Both the position numbers and the translations under genes were made by a program. Shown here one piece after another: positions 31,381 to 33,451 of a stretch of 33,451 nucleotides of DNA (its first letter is position 1; the number at the start of each line of letters is the position of its first letter). The stretch spans positions 1 through 33,451 of the forward strand of contig JAEZUY010000023.1 in assembly GCA_023420895.1 (NCBI GenBank), read 5' to 3'. This DNA comes from Bacillota bacterium. GTDB taxonomy: Bacteria > Bacillota > Clostridia > Tissierellales > Gottschalkiaceae. The notes under the pieces are model-generated. The model ran no database searches and was not told where the DNA came from. It was given only the letters and a program-made list of their open reading frames with translations.

Positions 31381-33451
31381 TTAGTCTTTTAGAAGTTTTT
31401 CTTTTATGATTTTTATCCATTTTTCGAATCTTCCCATATCTTTATCTCTCTTATACTCATGAGTATTAGTTGCTTCTATTAGTTCATAGTAGCCCCAGTG
31501 TTCTTTGTTTAAGTCAGTGAATTGAGTTAATTCTTCAGGATTTTCAACATTTGCAAGACCCTCTTCATCTACTCCTCTGTCATAGAAGCTGTTAAGAATC
31601 TTAGCTGCTTCCGCTCTAGTCATATCTTGATCCGGTTTGAATGTTCCGTCTTCGTAACCGTCTATTCTTCCGTTTCCGTAAATCTTATCTATAGATGGTT
31701 CCGCCCAGTGTCCTTCAATGTCTATGAACGGTGCAATTGCATCGTTGTCTATATCAAGAGTTGCTATCATCTTAGATAGTTCCGCTCTAGATACAAAATC
31801 GTTCGGTCTGAACGTTCCGTCAGGATATCCGTTCATTATTCCGTGTTCTGTTACATAGTTGATATATTTTTCATACCATCCGCCCTCAATATCTGAGTAG
31901 TCGGCTTGGATAGTAGTTACTATATCGTCGTCTCCAACTTCAAGTCTAGATAGTAGAGCCGCTATTTCTGCTCTTGTAAGACTTCTTTCAGGTCTAACTG
32001 AGCCGTCAGGATATCCTGCCATATACTGTTTGTGGATTCCTTCAGTTTCAACCTCAGGTTTTTTATCATCATCTGGTTTAACCGGCTTAGTGTCATCACC
32101 TGGTTTTGGAGTTGGTGTCACTGGTGTAGTTCCGCCTGAGCCTCCAGAACCGCCTCCTGTTGTCTTGATTTTATCTATTCTCTTTTGAAGATCGTCTTTA
32201 TCTTTATTGTAATCCGCAGCATTAGGATTAGTGCTTCCTGGAAGACCGTTAACTAACTGCTGAGCAGCGTTTTTATCTTTAGGCTTCTTAGTGTTTTCAG
32301 CATTAGTAACTGCTTTATCAGCTGCATCTACATCATCTTTAGCTTTTTGAGCTTTTTTAATCGCTTCAGCCGCTTTATCTATATCTTCCTGAGTAGGATT
32401 TTGACTATTTAATACGTTATTTGCATTGTTAATAGCTGTATTAAGGTCGTTATCCGCTTTTGTCTTAGGATTAGCAATAGAGTTTGGTATATTGCTAAGC
32501 GATGTTTTGTCTACTCCTGTGTTTGTGCTTGCAGAAGCACCTGGAATGCCGTCACGTTCAATTCTTGCAGAAATTGAAGTTCCATCAGGAATTTTATTTC
32601 CTAAATCAACATCAGCTTTTTTGTTGTTGATATCGTCATCTGTTAACACTTTCTTAACAGTAACAGTTCCATCTGGCTGTTGCTCTCCATTAGGCACATC
32701 AGCTGGATCAGTTCCTGCTGGAAGTGTTACAACTATTTCATCTCCTGCTTTAGCATTTTTTGGAAGATTAACTGTAACAGTTGTTTTTCCGTCTTCAGTT
32801 ATATTTCCATCTTCATCTGTTTCTGCAGGTGTAGTAGTAGATGTTATTGATTCTACATCTCCAGGCTTAATTTTATCCAGTTCTTTCTGTAATTTATCCT
32901 TGTCAGGATTGTAATCTTCAGCTTGTGGATCTTCTGTTGATCCCGGAAGAGCATCTACTAGATTCTGTGCATCATTTACTTTTTCAGCTGTAGGATCATT
33001 TTTAGCTGCGTTAACTGCTTCATTTGCTGCATTTACTGCATCTTTTTCTGCTTTTGCTTTTTCAACAGCGGCTTTAGCATTGTCTATCTCTTCCTGAGTT
33101 GCTTTTTCATTATCTGCTACATCCTGTGCTTCTTTTACAGCTTTATTGTATTTTTTATCTGCTTCTGTTTCACTTTCAACTGTACGGATGCCTTTTAATG
33201 GACTGTAGTCAGATTTAACTGTTGTGCTAGCCTCAGGTCCTGCTGCTTGATCACGTTCAACATGAACTTTTACTTTGCTTCCGTTTTGAAGTTTATTTCC
33301 TAAAACTGTTGAAACGCTTCCTGTATTTATATCATCTTGAGTAAGCTCTTTTTTTACAATAACGTTTCCGTCAGTGTCTGTTTCAGGATTTAGTCCTTCA
33401 GGAACTACTGTATCTTTTGGAAGAGTTAATACAATCTTATCTCCAGGTTTA
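31381..33451 (-). CDS. Repeat-rich secreted SLH protein, 5'-truncated by window edge
   Basis: The frame stays open from the stop at 31381 to the window end, so at least 690 residues are visible and the start lies beyond 33451; the GTG at 32697 is internal. The visible part begins with one full ~233-residue unit (KPGDKIVLTLPKDT ... TVTVNLPKNA) followed by a second, shorter copy (KAGDEIVVTLPAGT ...). Each has a beta-rich Ig-like segment and a helical FIVAR/GA-like segment (ATQEEIDNAKAAVEKAKAEK; PTQEDIDKAAEAIKKAQKAK). Then come a GGGSGGSGG and Pro/Thr linker, three SLH repeats (MAGYPDGSVRPERSLTRAE, NGYPDGTFRPNDFVSRAE, DGYEDGTFKPDQDMTRAE) and the half-repeat tail. A long wall-anchored adhesin-like protein. 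Confidence 0.9.
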   Translation of the reverse strand, partial: KPGDKIVLTLPKDTVVPEGLNPETDTDGNVIVKKELTQDDINTGSVSTVLGNKLQNGSKVKVHVERDQAAGPEASTTVKSDYSPLKGIRTVESETEADKKYNKAVKEAQDVADNEKATQEEIDNAKAAVEKAKAEKDAVNAANEAVNAAKNDPTAEKVNDAQNLVDALPGSTEDPQAEDYNPDKDKLQKELDKIKPGDVESITSTTTPAETDEDGNITEDGKTTVTVNLPKNAKAGDEIVVTLPAGTDPADVPNGEQQPDGTVTVKKVLTDDDINNKKADVDLGNKIPDGTSISARIERDGIPGASASTNTGVDKTSLSNIPNSIANPKTKADNDLNTAINNANNVLNSQNPTQEDIDKAAEAIKKAQKAKDDVDAADKAVTNAENTKKPKDKNAAQQLVNGLPGSTNPNAADYNKDKDDLQKRIDKIKTTGGGSGGSGGTTPVTPTPKPGDDTKPVKPDDDKKPEVETEGIHKQYMAGYPDGSVRPERSLTRAEIAALLSRLEVGDDDIVTTIQADYSDIEGGWYEKYINYVTEHGIMNGYPDGTFRPNDFVSRAELSKMIATLDIDNDAIAPFIDIEGHWAEPSIDKIYGNGRIDGYEDGTFKPDQDMTRAEAAKILNSFYDRGVDEEGLANVENPEELTQFTDLNKEHWGYYELIEATNTHEYKRDKDMGRFEKWIKIIKEKLLKD
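32752..33450 (-). repeat. First visible 233-residue tandem repeat unit
   Basis: 699 bp encode one complete repeat (KPGDKIVLTLPKD to NLPKNA); the next copy starts with KAGDEIVVTLP at 32751 and lacks the last ~35 residues before the linker. More copies probably lie outside the window. Confidence 0.75.

Noticed and set aside
32695..32697. GTG as start of the repeat-rich SLH gene
   Set aside because: The frame remains open with clear repeat homology up to the window edge, so this codon is internal.
1..33451. tRNA, rRNA, CRISPR arrays, insertion-sequence transposases
   Set aside because: Looked for by eye on both strands; no cloverleaf, no regular spacer array and no transposase motif found.

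Overview
This 33.5 kb AT-rich window (roughly one third G+C by eye) looks like chromosome from a low-GC Gram-positive anaerobe. The signs are strong AGGAGG ribosome binding sites, sigma-A type promoters (TTGACA-17-TATAAT), many U-tailed intrinsic terminators, heavy AGA and ATA codon use, and an abundance of secreted S-layer-homology (SLH) proteins. A Tissierellia/Peptoniphilaceae-like Firmicute is my best guess; there is no rRNA or tRNA here to fix the taxonomy.

Layout. 1-617: 3' end of a small SLH protein. 1-9 kb: a flavin/Fe-S-type oxidoreductase, an RmlD-like reductase, a dicarboxylate/glutamate-type symporter, a sugar-type ABC importer (binding protein plus two permeases, no ATPase), and an M3 oligoendopeptidase. 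9.3-13 kb: a lipid kinase, two unrecognised small proteins and a second SLH protein. 13.0-15.1 kb: a compact module with a tyrosine recombinase and a HicA-HicB toxin-antitoxin pair, bracketed by two dif-like 15-bp sites in inverted orientation. 15.8-22.1 kb: housekeeping-type genes (MgtC family, EF-G-like GTPase, membrane/coiled-coil protein, DAHP synthase, WrbA-like flavoprotein).

22.2-33.45 kb: a cell-surface locus. Three small N-terminal-SLH proteins lie on the plus strand. Converging on them from the minus strand are a two-gene SLH operon (one gene encodes a 1286-residue LRR protein) and a truncated repeat-rich SLH adhesin-like gene. All three minus-strand proteins end in three SLH repeats plus a shared half-repeat tail. 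With 1-617 and the gene at 11.2 kb there are eight SLH genes in all.

Most notable for follow-up: (i) the recombinase/HicAB module, whose layout recalls plasmid pdif modules; (ii) a repeated 24-bp element and an orphan promoter-terminator pair (candidate ~90-nt RNA) among the SLH genes; (iii) a hairpin lying between a Shine-Dalgarno sequence and its start codon at 1882-1926; (iv) a lipobox with Arg before the Cys in the ABC binding protein; (v) a chimeric mini-SLH gene apparently made by deletion between repeats. All functional statements are from sequence reading alone; no database search was possible.
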